Assembly (NCBI GenBank): GCA_938084585.1 | Contig: CALKFF010000012.1 | Location: 1 to 54,022 of the forward strand | Origin: an uncultured Flavobacteriales bacterium | GTDB lineage: Bacteria > Bacteroidota > Bacteroidia > Flavobacteriales_D > Sanyastnellaceae | Length of the DNA stretch: 54,022 bases | Direction: 5' to 3' | Shown: positions 53,132-54,022 of the stretch, piece by piece | How the letters are laid out: every line of letters starts with the position of its first letter | Numbering within the stretch: position 1 is the stretch's first letter | The notes under the pieces: model-generated | The model's input: only the letters and a program-made list of their open reading frames with translations | Told to the model about the DNA's origin: nothing | Databases searched by the model: none | Program-made: the position numbers and the translations under genes

Positions 53132-53809
53132 TCAGGGTTGGGCGGGGTCCAACCAAGGCAGTTGACGCCGCAATTCACGCACCCACACCTCGTACCCTTT
53201 GTCGTTGAGGTGGAGGCGGTCGTCGATGAACAAGTCGTCCCTCAACGCGCCGTCCTCTCGGTGTTGAACGTCCCAGAAATCCAACCAATGTGCGCCATGG
53301 TCCATGGCCAACAGACGGAGGGCAGCGTTGAGCTCGAGGTATTTGTCTTTCAGTTGGTACCTGGCGGGCGACGCCTTCGGGGCGACCACAACCACGTCGA
53401 GATTGGGCATTCTTAAGGACACGTCTTCAAGCAACATGGATGCGGTGGCCACGATGTCGTCCATGGCTAGGCGGTCGTGCAGGTCGTTGTCCCCCTCGTA
53501 AATCATGAGGACGTCGGGATTCAAAGCGTAGATCAAGGTGTCGCGCAGCCGCCAAGCGTCCTGAAAGCAAGACCCGCCAAACCCCGCATTCACCACCTCA
53601 AAATGGCTGAACACGGTGTCTGTTGCGGGCCAAAATCTGAAAGACGAACTTCCAAGCAACACAAGCCGTGGTTGTTCACCCTTCAGCTGGCTTGCACGGG
53701 CGTGGATGGCCGCCACCTGGGCGTCGTAGTCTTGGCCACACAATTGGGCGTTCGCGGGTTGTGCACACCACAACATCCCCGCAACCCACAACCACCTCCA
53801 GCGGGTCAT
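53132..53809 (-). CDS. SGNH/GDSL hydrolase, exported
   Basis: 225 residues. Signal peptide MTRWRWLWVAGMLWCAQPAN then AQ. Block I LVLLGSSSFRFW (nucleophile Ser after GS, about 52-53), block II VVNAGFGGSCFQDA, block III IYEGDNDLHDRL with Asn of GxND, block V DDRLHLNDKGYEVW with catalytic Asp-His. Esterase or lipase-like acting in the periplasm or outside; substrate unknown. GSSS instead of GDSL at block I is common in the wider SGNH group. Coupled by ATGA to the small membrane gene upstream; ends eight bases from the regulator stop. Confidence 0.85.
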   Translation of the reverse strand: MTRWRWLWVAGMLWCAQPANAQLCGQDYDAQVAAIHARASQLKGEQPRLVLLGSSSFRFWPATDTVFSHFEVVNAGFGGSCFQDAWRLRDTLIYALNPDVLMIYEGDNDLHDRLAMDDIVATASMLLEDVSLRMPNLDVVVVAPKASPARYQLKDKYLELNAALRLLAMDHGAHWLDFWDVQHREDGALRDDLFIDDRLHLNDKGYEVWVRELRRQLPWLDPAQP

Positions 53810-53988
53810 TTGGCCTCGCCCCGCACAAGCTGGACCACCCAGAGCACGACGCCCACAACGGTCACCACAACCCCCACATTGAACAGGCTGGGGGCTCCCA
53901 TGAGGTGGTTGAGTTTGAATGTGACGCCGAGCAAGATGCCGGCAAGGCCCAACAAGAGGATGGCAAGGATTCGTGGGGTCGGTCTCAT
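53806..53988 (-). CDS. Small membrane protein, two helices
   Basis: 60 residues from the ATG at 53988. Basic start MRPTPR, helix 1 ILAILLLGLAGILLGVTF, then KLNHLMGAPSLFNV, helix 2 GVVVTVVGVVLWVVQLVRGE. The K-x-x-H...G-A loop between two helices recalls the N-terminal part of the T9SS motor protein GldL and related small proteins, but the similarity is slight. It overlaps the SGNH hydrolase start by ATGA. A TTTATTTG box lies three bases upstream. The window ends 34 bases beyond the start. Confidence 0.6.
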   Translation of the reverse strand: MRPTPRILAILLLGLAGILLGVTFKLNHLMGAPSLFNVGVVVTVVGVVLWVVQLVRGEAK

Positions 53989-54022
53989 GCTCAAATAAAC
54001 CAAGAATCCGACAGAATTCAGC

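Overview
The window is about 60% G+C and almost wholly coding. It looks like a chromosomal segment of a Bacteroidota bacterium, probably a high-GC member of the Flavobacteriales. Evidence: type IX secretion (T9SS) sorting domains of both kinds, a PorP/SprF protein, a MurF-alanine racemase fusion, the long form of urocanate hydratase, a 630-residue PurF, and promoter boxes of the Bacteroidota type TAnnTTTG. The exact family cannot be named from sequence alone.

Layout. 1-4.4 kb: start of rplM, a DUF2490 barrel and a lipoprotein on the minus strand, then tdk and murF-alr on plus. 4.5-11.1 kb: a minus-strand efflux operon tetR-tolC-adaptor-RND behind one palindromic operator. 11.1-14.5 kb: thioredoxin-like, DUF5522, hutU and pentapeptide-repeat genes with touching or overlapping ends. 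14.5-19.7 kb: purF, two T9SS cargo proteins around a split YeeE/YedE sulfur transporter, and tRNA-Leu(CAA). 19.7-27.3 kb: a surface-glycan block of three glycosyltransferases and two sulfotransferases on alternating strands, ending in a lectin-like type B T9SS cargo. 27.3-30.7 kb: a coupled cassette of type B cargo, PorP/SprF and sensor kinase. 30.8-36.6 kb: a biotinyl protein, hemW, an EamA transporter and a giant lamin-tail T9SS protein. 36.7-42.8 kb: DUF4175, anti-sigma-type ATPase, ybeY and mnmG. 42.8-47.5 kb: ALDH7, a TlpA-like lipoprotein, and an in-frame fusion of RpiB to a secreted M28 peptidase. 47.5-47.9 kb: the only sizeable non-coding stretch, AT-rich with DnaA-box-like 9-mers, a candidate oriC. 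47.8-54 kb: a MORN-type repeat protein, a six-PAS kinase with a LytTR regulator, an SGNH hydrolase and a small membrane protein.

The most notable observations are: (1) the stopless rpiB-M28 fusion with a signal peptide exactly at the junction; (2) the candidate replication origin, with a change in G/C bias on either side; (3) TAnnTTYG-type boxes only 4-8 nt before many start codons, implying widespread leaderless mRNAs; (4) all nine convergent gene pairs overlap at their 3' ends or lie within 18 nt, with no classical terminators; (5) a divergent pair whose start codons share one CATG; (6) the type B cargo / PorP-SprF / histidine kinase cassette. No CRISPR array, insertion sequence, prophage or rRNA was seen.
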